Shown here: one piece after another, positions 29,677 through 40,415 of the stretch
Numbering within the stretch: position 1 is the stretch's first letter
Layout: the number at the start of each line of letters is the position of its first letter
From: Pleurodeles waltl
Taxonomy: Eukaryota; Chordata; Amphibia; Caudata; Salamandridae
DNA length: 64,000 bases
Reading direction: 5' to 3'
NCBI RefSeq assembly: GCF_031143425.1
Contig: NC_090444.1
Coordinates: 1,346,150,323 to 1,346,214,322, forward strand
Translations under genes and position numbers: made by a program
Notes under the pieces: generated by a model
The model's input: the letters and a program-made list of their open reading frames with translations, nothing else
What the model was told of the DNA's origin: nothing
Database searches by the model: none

Positions 29677-31808
29677 TGTTAGAAATGGGGTCTTTGGTTG
29701 ACAGTCAGGTTACCCCCTGTTCAAGCAAGGACCCTCACTCTAGTTAGGATAAAAGAGAATCACCCTCAGCTAACCCCTGCTTACCCCCTTGGTAGCTTGG
29801 CAGAGCAGTAGGCTTAACCTCAGAGTGCTGGGCGTAAAGTATTTGTACCAACACACACAGTAACTTAATGAAAACACTACAAAATGACACAACACCAGTT
29901 TAGAAAAATAGGAAATATTTATCTAGACAAAACAAGACCAAAACGACAAAAATCCAACATACACAAGTCAAGTTATGATTTTTTAAAGGTTTAAAATAAA
30001 AAGAGTCTTTAGGTAGTTGTAACAACACACTAGCGCTGCTAGCGTGAAAATGTACCTGGTTTGCGGCAAAAATAACCCCGCACGGGCGGTGTGCGTCGAA
30101 AATAACCCTGCACGGGTATATGCGTCGAAAACAGCTCGGCACGGCGAGGCGCGTCGAAAAAGCCAGCCACGCGACGGTTCGAAAGTCCCGCGGCGCTGGT
30201 TGCGATCTCTCAGCCTTCGTCAGCGATGCTGCGCGTCGTTTCTCCTGTTCCGGGCGTCGATTCTCCGGTCGCGTTTCCTGCGGCGTCGTTTCTCAGCTGC
30301 GGAGCCGGCGTCGCGTCGTTTTCTCAGCCGCGATCGGATTCGCGTCGATCTTTTCTCCGCACGGTGCTCGGTGCGTGTATTTTTGTCCTTAGGCTGCCAG
30401 CCTCTCCTTTCAGGGTCCCAGGAACTGGAAGGGCACCACAGAGCAGAGTAGGGGTCTCTCCAGAGACTCCAGGTGCTGGCAGGAAGAAGTCTTTGCTATC
30501 CCTGAGACTTCAATAACAGGAGGCAAGCTCTACATCAAGCCCTTGGAGATTTCTTCTTCAAGATGGAAGGCACACAAAGTCCAGTCTTTGCCCTCTTACT
30601 CTGGCAGAAGCAGCACTGCAGGAAAGCTCCACAAAGCACAGTCACAGGCAGGGCAGCACTTGTTCCTCAGCGATCAGCTCTTCTCCAGGCAGAGGTTCCC
30701 CTTGATTCCAGAAGTGTTTCTAAAGTCTGTAAGTTTGGGTGCCCTTCTTATACCCATTTTAGTCTTTGAAGTCACCTTCCTTCAAAGGGGACTCACACCT
30801 ACTTGTGAAATCCTGCCTTGCCCAGGCAAGGCCTCAGACACACACCAGGGGGCTGGAGACAGCATTGTCAGAGGCAGGCACAGTCCTTTCAGATGAGAGT
30901 GACCACTCCACCCCTCCCTCCTAGCAGAGATGGCTAATCAGGAGATGCAGATCACACCCCAGCTCCCTTTGTGTCACTGTCTGGTGTGAGGTGAAAAACA
31001 ACCCAACTGTCAAACTGACCCAGACAGGGAATCCACAAACAAGGCAGAGTCACAGAATGGTTTAAGCAAGAAAATGCTCACTTTCTAAAAGTGGCATTTT
31101 CAAACTCACAATCTCAAAATCAACTTTACTAAAAGATGTATTTTTAAATTGTGAGTTCAGGGATCCCAAACTCCACATGTCCATCTACTCTCTAGGGGAA
31201 TCTACACTTTAATCATATTTAAAGGTAGCCCCCATATTATCCTATGAGAGAGAGACAGACCTTGCAACAGTGAAAACGAAATTGGCAGTATTTCACTGTC
31301 AGGACATATAAACCACATTACTATATGTCCTACCTTATCCATACACTGCACCCTGCCCTTGGGGCTACCTAGGGCCTACCTTAGGGGTGCCTTACATGTA
31401 AGTAAAGGGAAGGTTTAGGCCTGGCAAGTGGGTACACTTGCCAAGTCGAATTTACAGTGTAAAAATACACATACAGACACTGCAGGAGCAGGTCTGAGAC
31501 ATGATTACAGAGCTACTTATGTGGGTGGCACAACCAGTGCTGCAGGCCCACTAGTAGCATTTGATTTACAGGCCCTGGCACCTCTAGTGCACCTTACTAG
31601 GGACTTACTAGTAAATCAAATATGCCAATCATGGATGAACCACTTACATATAATTTAAACAGGAGCACTTGCACTTTAGCACTGGTTAGCAGTGGTAAAG
31701 TGCCCAGAGTAACAAAAATAGCAAAATCAGAGTCCAGCACACATCAACAACCTGGGGAACAGAGGCAAAAAGTTAAGGGAGACCACGCCAAGGATGAAAA
31801 GTCTAACA
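29677..31808 (-). repeat. 5' LTR of the Gmr1-like element
   Basis: 2132 bp, nearly identical to 22436-24567. On the minus strand it starts TGTTAGACTTTTC at 31808 and ends CATTTCTAACA at 29677. A TATA-like GGTATAAG lies at about 30749-30756. It drives transcription leftward through the element. Confidence 0.95.
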
Positions 31809-31813
31809 GAGCT

Positions 31814-31836
31814 ATAACTAAAATGGCTACACAACA
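31814..31836 (-). repeat. 5' LTR of the provirus, outer 23 bp
   Basis: ATAACTAAAATGGCTACACA to the terminal ACA matches 2204-2226 of the 3' LTR and completes the split LTR. It is followed by the ATTG duplication (31837-31840). Confidence 0.9.
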
Positions 31837-32129
31837 ATTGCACACGCACATTTCACACCTTTTAGAGGTGGTTTCTTTGTGTTGGCTGCAATACAATTGT
31901 GGGGCACATGGTTTGTCATTTGCAGTCAGTCCGATTACACCAGTTGTGATTCTGCCAGCTCAGACAGTATGACGGGTCACAACACATAGCAATACGCATT
32001 TTATCTAAATTCAAAATCTGAATCTATGAGGTAATCACACACTGAGACATCATTGGTTACAAGTTTGAGTGACATACTCCCACTAGGGGCACATCACACA
32101 TGATCCAAACTCAAACAGAGAGATGAGTA

Positions 32130-32850
32130 GTCAGTCATTCATTTAAAAAAGGCAATGTATTGTTAAATCTGCTTTCCTTACCAATGAGTAGGCCATTCCC
32201 GTAATGGCCATTCTTGAACTGCTCGTTGATCAGACTGTGATGGAAAATGGAGGCCTCATGGGCACTCCCATGGTATTTAGACAGAATATTTATGAGTTCC
32301 TTATGGTCCACTATTGACTTGGGAATTTATTGAATAATTCTGCTTCTGGTTCTTGTGTAAGTGTGCAGTGGCTGCAGGAGACACAATCTGTAGCATCAAG
32401 TACATGGGGGAATTCTGTAGAACCCTTGCTTGGCCTCCAATGGTTGTTGATGAGATTTGGGGAAGAGTATGTACTGTGGAGTCAGTTTAATTATGGCATC
32501 CAACACAGATGGCAGAAAGGCAAATAATGCTCCTTATGATATGCCTGTCAGTCTTGCTGCTGTAGTTTGGAAAGATCCAGAGGCCAAGATGTGTAGCTCA
32601 GACATAATTTGACATTTGCTGGAATGTTATAAGTCCTTGTAGTTGCTGTCTGGAGACTTGGTCTTATCTTCTCCAGCAATTCCATGATGGACTCCCTCTT
32701 CAGCCTGTAAAACTGTATGACCTCCTCCTCCCTGATGTCAATGATGGATATGTATTGGTGGAAAATACATTCCTTCCTCCTCTGCAGTTTACGTGATGGT
32801 GGTGGTGGTCTCCTCACTACTCCCAGCTGCAGTGTGACTACCTCCATGGC
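32130..32850 (-). pseudogene. Decayed PIF/Harbinger transposase
   Basis: Minus-strand remnants in shifting frames. 32847-32548 gives QFYRLKRESIMELLEKIRP, the N-terminal helices. 32575-32390 gives ASGSFQTTAARLTGIS, a stop, then FLPSVLDAIIKL. 32290-32150 gives GSAHEASIFHHS and NGHYGNGLLIG, matching the second catalytic region. It is a different and far older lineage than the two 8.4-kb elements. The catalytic GAIDGTH equivalent is not recognisable (reads ATDC). The flank to about 33245 may belong to it, because CCATAAATATGCCCC near 33220-33236 looks like a Harbinger end. Confidence 0.7.
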
Positions 32851-34030
32851 ATAGTTGAGCTTGCCAAAGTGTTTTGGGTTGTTGATGTTTTCATACCACA
32901 GCTACTGCGTCAATGGCTACGCCTGCTTTGACGATGAGCAGCAATTCTGACACATTTCTAGCTTTGCACTGCACTCCCTCAGGATCAGAGATGCAGTACT
33001 ACACCCATAAATACTGCTGCTTTACATTTGCTTCAGATTTTGTGGGGGAATGCCATATTGCATATAGTAAATGATGTGTGATGCAGCTGAATACATCACA
33101 ACCTTTGCCCCATGCAAAGATTAAAAAAACACATTTTTAGAAATGTTCCATTTTTTTAATATGATTTACAGCTTGCGCTGCACTTGTGTCACACAGTATG
33201 ACACAAGGCTGATGCAAGCCTCCCATAAATATGCCCCAAAGTGTTTCTGCTTTCTGCTAAGAATGAAAGAATGATTGAAACAATTATGGAATCATTTAAA
33301 CAATTAATTTTAAAGTATTAATATAGGGGTCAGCTAGAAGGTCCATGAAAAATTCTGTATTCGAACAAAGGAATTTATTTTTGCTGCATGAAATGAAAAA
33401 TAGCAAGATATGGACTAGTGCTGAAGTAAGTAACATAATTCTTCATCTGTGTTTATTCCCAAAAGTTTAAAGATGGCAATCATGAGGACCGTCCCGTTAT
33501 ACATGCTCATACCAGTGTTTAAGAAGCATCTTACTCAATTTCTTTTACCTATTACTCAAGCGATATTGTTACAGGTACCACCACCAACATCATCTCTCAT
33601 TTTGCAGGTGGCATACTCTTGCATGCTATAGATTCTGCCAATTTTCTTTCTAAAATTCTGTAATCTGTCACTAAATGTTGTGCAAATATGAGGCTTTAAG
33701 ACAAAATAGTTTCAGTCTGGATTTTTCAGAGTATTAAATCACTTTCCATGGTAGGATATTGGTGGGTGTCTAGGGTAAAGTGGTCAGCCAATTGCAAAAC
33801 GTGCATCTACAGAAATGCATTTCACCATGTGCAGTTGCAGCCTATTTGAAAAGCCCCTTGGCATACACAAAAGCAATAATTCACAAAACTCTCCACAAGT
33901 AGTGCTCTTACATGACTGCTGCATGTTTCCCGGAGTATTCTTGGAAACCTTCTAGATTTCAATAAATTAAGAAATATGCATCCGTGTGAGAAAGGAAACC
34001 AGTGAGTGCACATTTCTGACTTATTTTAAG
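32851..34030. other. No recognised gene
   Basis: The first 400 bp probably belong to the decayed Harbinger element. The remainder, to the MITE at 34037, is AT-rich sequence in which I see no terminal repeats or coding signal. Confidence 0.4.
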
Positions 34031-34036
34031 AATTAA

Positions 34037-34546
34037 GGCCCTCATCACAACTTTGGCGGGCGGCAATGCGGCCGCACTCCTGCGGTGGCCATTATGACAT
34101 CCCCGCCGGCCCAGCGAGGATGTCGGCCACAACATGGGAGCCGGCTCCAAATGGAGCCGATGGTGTTGCAGACGTGCGACAGGTGCAGTTGCACCTGTCA
34201 CGCTTTTCACTGTCTACTGTGCAGACAGTGAAAAGCTGTGTGGGGCTGTGCCAGGGGGCCCCTGCACTGCCCATGCTAGAGGCATGGGCAGTGGAGGGGC
34301 CCCCAGGGGACCCGCGACTCCCCTTTCCGCCAGCCTTTCCATGGCGGTTCCTACTGCCATGAAAAGGTTGGCGGGAAGGGGACTCGTAATCCCCTGGGCA
34401 GCGCTGCCCTGGCAGATCAAATCTGCTGGGACCACTGTGGCAGAAAACCGCCGGTCCCGGCGGTGTGACAGCGGCGCTTCTGCCGCAGTCGTAATATCCG
34501 AGTTTGCACTGCCAGCGTGTTAATCGCCAGGGTTGTAATGAGGGCC
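34037..34546. mobile_element. Harbinger MITE, about 510 bp, GGCGG family
   Basis: Ends GGCCCTCATCACAACTTTGG and (read on minus) GGCCCTCATTACAACCCTGG, flanked by TAA at 34034-34036 and 34547-34549. The inner TIR part CATTACAAC..TGGCGG matches the TIR of the 8.4-kb Harbinger elements. The body has nested inverted repeats (for example CACCTGTCACGC around GCACCTG, and GCAGACAGTG). No coding sequence. A likely non-autonomous relative of the large element. Confidence 0.75.
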
Positions 34547-34799
34547 TAAGTCTTGCTGCTGACATTCGAAGCTCGACCTCTCACTGATATTTTGTTTGTT
34601 GGTTCCATTTTATGAAGAAAAAAATTGTGCCTACGTATCTTTCTCACTGTAATGCTGACCACTATATAAAAGAGTACAGTTGCAACAGTGTCATGCTGTA
34701 AACTATTTATTTCTCTTCCATCTGAGAACTGTGATCATTTGCCATTTAGCTTCACCTGACTGCTGTGCAACAACTATTCCAGTGAAACCTGGATTATTT

Positions 34800-36659
34800 T
34801 CCAGGTTTCCTAGTACTGGTGCCTAGTATTGGTACTATGTGACTGTATGAGTCTGGAGTATTGCCCAGTATAGGTGGTAAGGGACTGCCTCTCACATACA
34901 ATAACATTGGAGTTACCTTATTACTAGTAAGCTGTAACTTCCAAATGGGAACAAGTAAACAGTTCAAGTTTGATGTCTTTGGAATTGTAATGAAAACAAC
35001 TCTTTTATGGTGAAGTTTGATTTTTAATTACAATTGTGAAAATGACACTTTTAGAAAGTTTGCACGTTCGTGCCTTAGCTTTTTAGTGCCTGCTGCCTGT
35101 CTCTGAGTCACATGACTAGCTGTATTTGACAGTTGAACTCTGTGTATTTCTCCCAGACAGACACATAAATAGAGAGCTTAGGCCCATATTTATACTTTTT
35201 TAGTGCCGCATTTGCGCCGTTTTTGACACAAAAACGGCGCAAACTTACAAAATACAATTGTATTTTGCAAGTTTGCGCTGTTTTTGCGTCAGAAAATAAC
35301 GCAAATGCAGCGCTAAAAAAGTATAAATATGGGCCTTAATGTTTCAGATGGGCCATCACTGGCAGGATGGGAGGGCAGAGTTAGGTACAGCCCCACTTAC
35401 AACTGAATAGGCTGTGTATTGCCTTCAAACAAAGAATTACATATCCCCTGTAGTTAGTCTGCAGCCAGAGCAGGGGAGGCAGGAAACTAGTGCACTTCAA
35501 AGGGAAACCTCTAAATGTAGGTATAAATATTTGACCTCAAATATGAACTCCTCAGTACACTCCTAGAACTGTGGATACTACAGAAGAAGGACTGCTGGGC
35601 TGTCAGAAGGAATGCCACTCTGCTGTCCTATTACCGTTCTGCTCTGCTGCCCTGCTCACCAAGAGGGAACATTGGACCTGCAGCCTTCATCCCAGGCTAA
35701 AGTGACTCCAAAGTTCTGCAGCTGATCTCCTATTCTGAGTTACAAGGACATAACAAGCTCCAGATGCCACCTGCAACTGCCCAGGTGGCCTGTTGCCTGG
35801 AACTGCAACTGGACCTGCCGGATCTTTGCTGCCCTGAGTTCTGGACCACCAAGTGGTGCCCCTCAGGTCCTAGACTCTTGGTGTGGCTCCATTGAGCTCC
35901 CTTAAAGTTTTTGGGCTCTTTGTGAATGGGTCAGTTGGTGCTAAAACCTTGGCACCCGCGCCCATCACCAACACAAAGTTCCAGCAAACCAACTGTTCAT
36001 GTACAGCACTGACCACCACAGTGACTGCCAATGTGCACCTCCAGCTCCTACCTTCCATGACAGAATCAGATCTTCACACTACAGCAACGACCATCCATGG
36101 CACCCATCTGGCTATTCACGCTACTCTGATGAACATCCATGATGCTTTCCCTGCTCCTCATGGCCCCTTGCACCACAAACTGAACTCCTGGCTCTGGACT
36201 GAGAAGCTAACTCTTTCAGTGAGACTAACCTGGGCCCTTTATATGACCCATACTCAATTGCGGTCGAGCTGAACTTGTGACTTTCTTCCGGACTCACATG
36301 ACAAGATACCCACAAGTGGCGCTTTAAGTTTTTGGCACTATTTCAACTTAAATCTTCAAACATTCATAACTAAGGTTCTACTGATTGGATTTTGTCGTTT
36401 TGGTGTAAAATTATTTATTATATTTTTCTCTGTTGGTGTGGGATTTGTCTTGTGTTGTGTTTTCACTTTATTACTGTTTGAAGTGCTGAATAAATACTTT
36501 ACACATTGCCTCTAAGTTAAACATGACAGCTCTGTGTCACGTTGACAAATAGGTCAGCGCAGGTTAATTTGGGCTTTGCTTGTGACTTCACCGTGAAAAG
36601 GATTGTGTAGTACCTGAGTAGGGATTCACTCCCCTCAGCCAGTATCCCAGTTTCTCACA
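34800..36659 (+). repeat. Diverged Gmr1-type LTR (solo or fragment)
   Basis: Colinear with the solo LTR at 46997-48717 over its 3' two thirds. Shared blocks are TTGTGAAAATGACACTTTTAG, AGCCCCACTT.CA.CTGA.TAGGCTG, CAGGGGAGGCAGGAAACT, CATAACT..GGTTCT.CT.ATTGGATTTTG and ACACATTGCCTCTAAGTT. It ends CCCAGTTTCTCACA at 36659, like the other LTRs. AATAAA occurs at about 36490. The 5' end is not certain (somewhere near 34.8 kb) and I find no target duplication. The 129-codon plus frame at 35883-36272 lies inside it and is not a gene. A foldback MITE (35181-35335) is inserted. Confidence 0.65.
35181..35335. mobile_element. Foldback MITE, 155 bp
   Basis: Nearly the entire element is one inverted repeat: both arms begin GGCCCATATTTATACTTTTT and run about 70 bp through GCATTTGCG and CGGCGCAAAC to a centre at TACAATTGTA. 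TTA duplications at 35178-35180 and 35336-35338. Terminal 15 bp equal those of the 0.9-kb MITE family, so both likely used the same transposase. Confidence 0.9.
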
Positions 36660-37960
36660 TAGGGGTCACTGTTTTCAGCTTGCATTTAGTGTGCACCTAT
36701 TTGAGCTGCCATATGCAGGATTACCACAAGTAGGCAGAGAATTGCCTTTAGGGTTACTAGTGGATCCAACTTGTACTTAGCCTGTTCATATTGGAAGATG
36801 TAGGATTCCTGGTGTCTGGTTTGATTGCCCAGCACAGGTTTGAAATGAGGGGCCTTGGAGCTACCATTGGCTTCTAAATGAATGACTTTTGCATGGCTGA
36901 CCTAGTAGATAACATAAGACTGCATGTTTTACCAATTGTGAGAGTGCACTGTATTCTTTTTAAACTGCTGGAGTCATGGACACGTTAGAGCTCTACAGTG
37001 GGTTATTTCCTAGTGTATATAACAATGCCAGAAGATTGGTTGATCAAGGTAAATTTCATTTAATTTTAGAATAGCAGCTGCACATGCATATAGATAGAAG
37101 GTTGAGTGATTAAAGGACTGAGTGGGAGGGAGTCTATTCAGTCTCATGTAAAAATTGATGAACGTGAGTTATTTTGACTCATGCCTGCATGTGTGAATGT
37201 TAACCACACAATGGTCTGAAAGGTAACTGGTCCGAGGAAAACTTGTCTCCTGCAATATATTTTCTGCTCCTGCAATACATTTTCTGCTCAAACTAGTTTC
37301 TTGTAAAACAACATTGTGTGAAGTTTTGCAGGCACAGACTTTTGCACATTTCACATAATGAAAGATTTGTGAACATCACAAATTGTGCCTGCAAAATACA
37401 AATACAGCATTATCCTACTTATGAGCTCCTCCTCTCCTCACATTAGGGAACCCTTTTAACCTTTATGATAACAAATGCCAGTTTAGGGTATGGTATGTAT
37501 GTTAAGGTATAACATTGTGTTTTATAGCACTTACTACCAATGTAAAGTTGTTGAAGGTCTTTGTGGGTGGGTGGCCTATTACATACACTGTTGGAGCTCA
37601 GGTTCAGTGATTTACGGTTACAATTATTGACACTGTTTAATTTCAGTGTCATGATTTTAGTAATACTATTCCCTTACATGTATGGTGCCTATCCATTAGT
37701 TTATAGGTCCTCATTTGGAACATGTTGGGTTCCTGGAGCCTGAAAACCCAGGTGAAGACATGTTAATAGAACTAGTAGATAATAAAACATGACAGTGGTT
37801 GAGATATACAGACCAGGCATTCATACACTCACTGTGACTGTGGATGTGTATTTCCATCGACAATGCGGACTAAGACGTGCAACCGGTCCTGCATGAGGCT
37901 AGTGACAAAACCTGAAACGGATCACAAGTGTGGACCCTGGTATAAAGAAACCAAGAGGGA
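36660..37960. other. No recognised feature
   Basis: About 1.3 kb of AT-rich sequence. I see no ORF of interest, terminal repeats or RNA-gene motifs. Confidence 0.4.
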
Positions 37961-38588
37961 TATTTACAAGTGGCTTGCACCAGGGGTGCATCCCTTTTTG
38001 TGACGCACTGGCAGCGCAGGCTGAAGACCCATATCTACAAGGCTATGCAAAGCCACTTTGCGTTTCATTTCATGGCCTTGTAAATATGGAGTAAGATAAC
38101 AAAGCGCAAGTTGCTGCTTTGCCTTACTCTGCGTCAAAGAGGCGTTCTATAGACATTGCAGTGGGTGTTCCCATGCAACATGCATGAATTTGACACATTC
38201 TCAGATTTACAAGGATTTGTAAACCTGGGAAGGCGTCAAAAGCCTACGCGTCCCCATGGGAGGCATAATTTCTCCTTGTTTTCTGCTCTTTCTGAGTATG
38301 CTGCATTCTGCAACACATATAGAAGGAGGAAAACACCTCCATTGATTGTTTTGTGTGCAGGAGTGTGTCCCTTTCTGCACAAAAACAATCATTCCTACAA
38401 CACAGACACCCTTGCCCCATGGTGCAAGGGTGCCGGAGTTGTCCCTAGGCAGCAATGTGTACGCATGCACAGTGGAAGAGGGCAGAAATCTTATAGATAC
38501 GGTGCATTCCTGCCCTTTTCTTTTGATGCAGGGCAGCGAAGCAAAGTGACTTGATGCGTCTGCCCTGTACCCAAACGTAAATAAGACC
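37961..38588. mobile_element. Possible MITE, about 0.63 kb
   Basis: Starts GAGGGATATTTACAAG and ends ACGTAAATAAGACCCTCC, loosely inverted. Internal block CACCCTTGC.CCATGG.GCAAGGGTG is a strong hairpin. Much of 38230-38430 is similar to 41700-41990, so the two are copies of one family. Boundaries are approximate. Confidence 0.5.
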
Positions 38589-40090
38589 CTCCCAAGGCTA
38601 TACTTATGCTGTTATTATTCTCCTCTGCATTACAGCACGTGCGGATGTCTCCGCCGAAAAAAAAAAAAACTTGAGAACATTTTGAAAACTTACAGAACAG
38701 AGAACTATTTAAAGTCCCATGGGATTTTTTTTTTTTAATAAATTGGAATCCTACTACTCCAACACACCATGCCAACATTTAGAAAGGATGTAAAAATAAT
38801 ACCTTCCTAATAGCCTGTTTTCATTAATCTGCGCCAGTGAAGGGATGGCTTTCTGCGGACTGCAGCGTTTTAAGAAGTTCACATTCTTCATTTTATCTGT
38901 GTTTCTCTCTGATTAATGACAATGGGGCGGTTGTGGAAATGTATACAATGTTTCAGAATTAATCAGAAACATCAGATACTTTTTGGCAAAACCCTCAGAC
39001 AGTCATGTGTTTCCTCTCAAACCATTTTACAGAAATGGGAGTCTCGAAGCAATTGCTTAGGAAAGTTCATTAACGCTCGTAATTCTACGGTGTTAAGTCA
39101 GCAGTATTCTATCCAACTTTACAGTTGTTGGCAAACGATAAAAGTAACAATACAGTTTGATCATAAAATCCATTTTATGATTTAAGTATTAACTCGGTGG
39201 ATCAAGCGGGTATTACCATTCCTATGGCCAGGCCGATAAATTAGGAACTCGAAAACAACTCGTGCTGCCTCGATAGAAGTGGTTTACAAGCTAAATACAG
39301 GAAAACAATTTCCCAAACATAATGTACAATCATAGTGCACATTCCATGAGAACTTAAACTGCATGGAAAGCTCAAGAAATCACTCTTTCGGAAAGCTATA
39401 TTTAATTAACCTAGCATCTGGATTTAATTAGAAATCTCAACAGCATTGCTTAATCCGGCCGACAAGGACACACCACTAACCAAAATAAGCATTACTTTGC
39501 CAAAATGCAAATAAAATGGGCCCTCATTAGAATCGGTGGAGTGGAATTACCTCCTGAAATTGATCTCCAGCTTTTCCACACCTGTTTGTTTCCAGGTGTG
39601 GGAGAACCAGAAACAAGCAGGTGGCAAATGAGGGGCTTAAAGGCAACCTCCACGTTGAAAAGAAGAAAACTTACTAGGACACATAGAATGTATTCCTGAA
39701 AGACAGACTAATACACACACATCTAAAACACACAAAGACACTACTCATTGCAAGCCTGCTGACATACAATGAAAGATAACTGTAGTAGCTGATTGTTGCC
39801 ATTCAGCGACACATATCACATGTGGAAGAAGTCTACTATTGGCCTTACATTTGTCTACTTTCAAATTAAATCTCTTTGTAAGAACTTTGTAAGAACTTTG
39901 TCGGAATGGTTGTCGCCCTCTGGAAAACGATTGTCTGGCATTGGAATCAGATCCCCAATGGTTCCGTAATACATGATCTATTCTGGAGTGGTCTCCCATT
40001 TTTGGCATAAAGGAGATGTGCATCTAACTATAATGAAAGGTTGTTCATTTGGAGGTTGTGACTGATATCACAATGAGTCCTTATGCTAAA
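38589..40090. other. No recognised gene; one short hairpin element
   Basis: Mostly AT-rich unassigned sequence. At about 39520-39640 there is a roughly 120-bp stretch with ends GGCCCTCATT and AATGAGGGGC and an internal palindrome CACACCTG.TTG.TTCCAGGTGTG, possibly a tiny MITE, but no target duplication is visible. Confidence 0.35.
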
Positions 40091-40094
40091 TCTG

Positions 40095-40415
40095 TAAACT
40101 TTGCACTTGTATAGCGCACTACTCACCCGTTAGGGTCTAAAGGCGCTGTATGCATACAGCTGTGGAACCCCTCCTGGCTTTTCCCTGTGAGGCGCCCACT
40201 CCTGGACAGCCCCAGGGTGAAGCCAAGCATCCAAGCGCTGTGAGGGCCATTGTGGAGATTAAGCAAGCTATTGCCCAGAGTTACAGAGTGGGACCCATTA
40301 ATTAGATTAGTCACTGAGGCAAGAATTATCTGGTCCGAGGGAATTGAGCCCTGGTCCCGGACCAGATATCTGCATCAGGATCTTCCACTCTAACCATTGT
40401 GCCACACTTCTCCAC
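40095..40415 (-). mobile_element. tRNA-derived SINE
   Basis: On the minus strand the head carries a pol III A box (TGGCACAATGGTTAGAGTGG, plus coordinates about 40386-40405) and a B box (GGGCTCAATTCCC, about 40339-40351). The spacing, about 35-50 bp, fits a tRNA. The body follows, ending near GCGCTATACAAGTGCAAAG. The tRNA stem bases are degenerate, so it is not a functional tRNA gene. No poly-A tail or duplication is clear. Confidence 0.6.

Larger units (their letters stand above)
22436..31808 (-). mobile_element. Ty3/gypsy LTR retrotransposon, Gmr1-like, apparently intact
   Basis: 9373 bp, minus strand, with 2132-bp LTRs at both ends, TG...CA termini (TGTTAGA...TCTAACA, themselves inverted), a PBS, a 1601-codon gag-pol ORF, a PPT and a 5-bp duplication GAGCT. 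The pol order PR-IN-RT-RNaseH is characteristic of the Gmr1-like group of Ty3/gypsy elements known from vertebrates and other deuterostomes. By eye I find one LTR difference (C at 22938, T at 30179). Near-identical LTRs plus an uninterrupted ORF suggest very recent insertion and possible activity. Confidence 0.92.
1234..31836 (-). mobile_element. Endogenous foamy-like retrovirus (provirus, minus strand), interrupted by three later elements
   Basis: Complete proviral layout on the minus strand: 5' LTR (21464-22435 plus 31814-31836), PBS, gag, pro, RT, RNase H, IN, env, PPT, 3' LTR (1234-2226), flanked by ATTG duplications. After removing the nested MITE, Harbinger transposon and Ty3 element, the provirus is about 11.9 kb. 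Evidence for a spumavirus-like origin: Gag has no CCHC zinc knuckle but has a basic tail with a YNLR motif; the PBS starts TGGCGCC; the RNase H and integrase resemble foamy-type domains; Env has a long N-terminal region with its own membrane segment. All genes carry stops or frameshifts, so this is a dead copy. A foamy-like assignment is an inference by eye; a phylogeny of RT and IN is needed to exclude another deep retroviral lineage. Confidence 0.75.

Noticed and set aside
35883..36272. 129-codon plus-strand ORF
   Set aside because: Sits in the diverged Gmr1-type LTR; the aligned solo LTR does not keep the frame.
40339..40405. Possible tRNA gene on the minus strand
   Set aside because: A and B boxes are present but the acceptor and anticodon stems do not pair well and a SINE body follows, so it is a SINE head.
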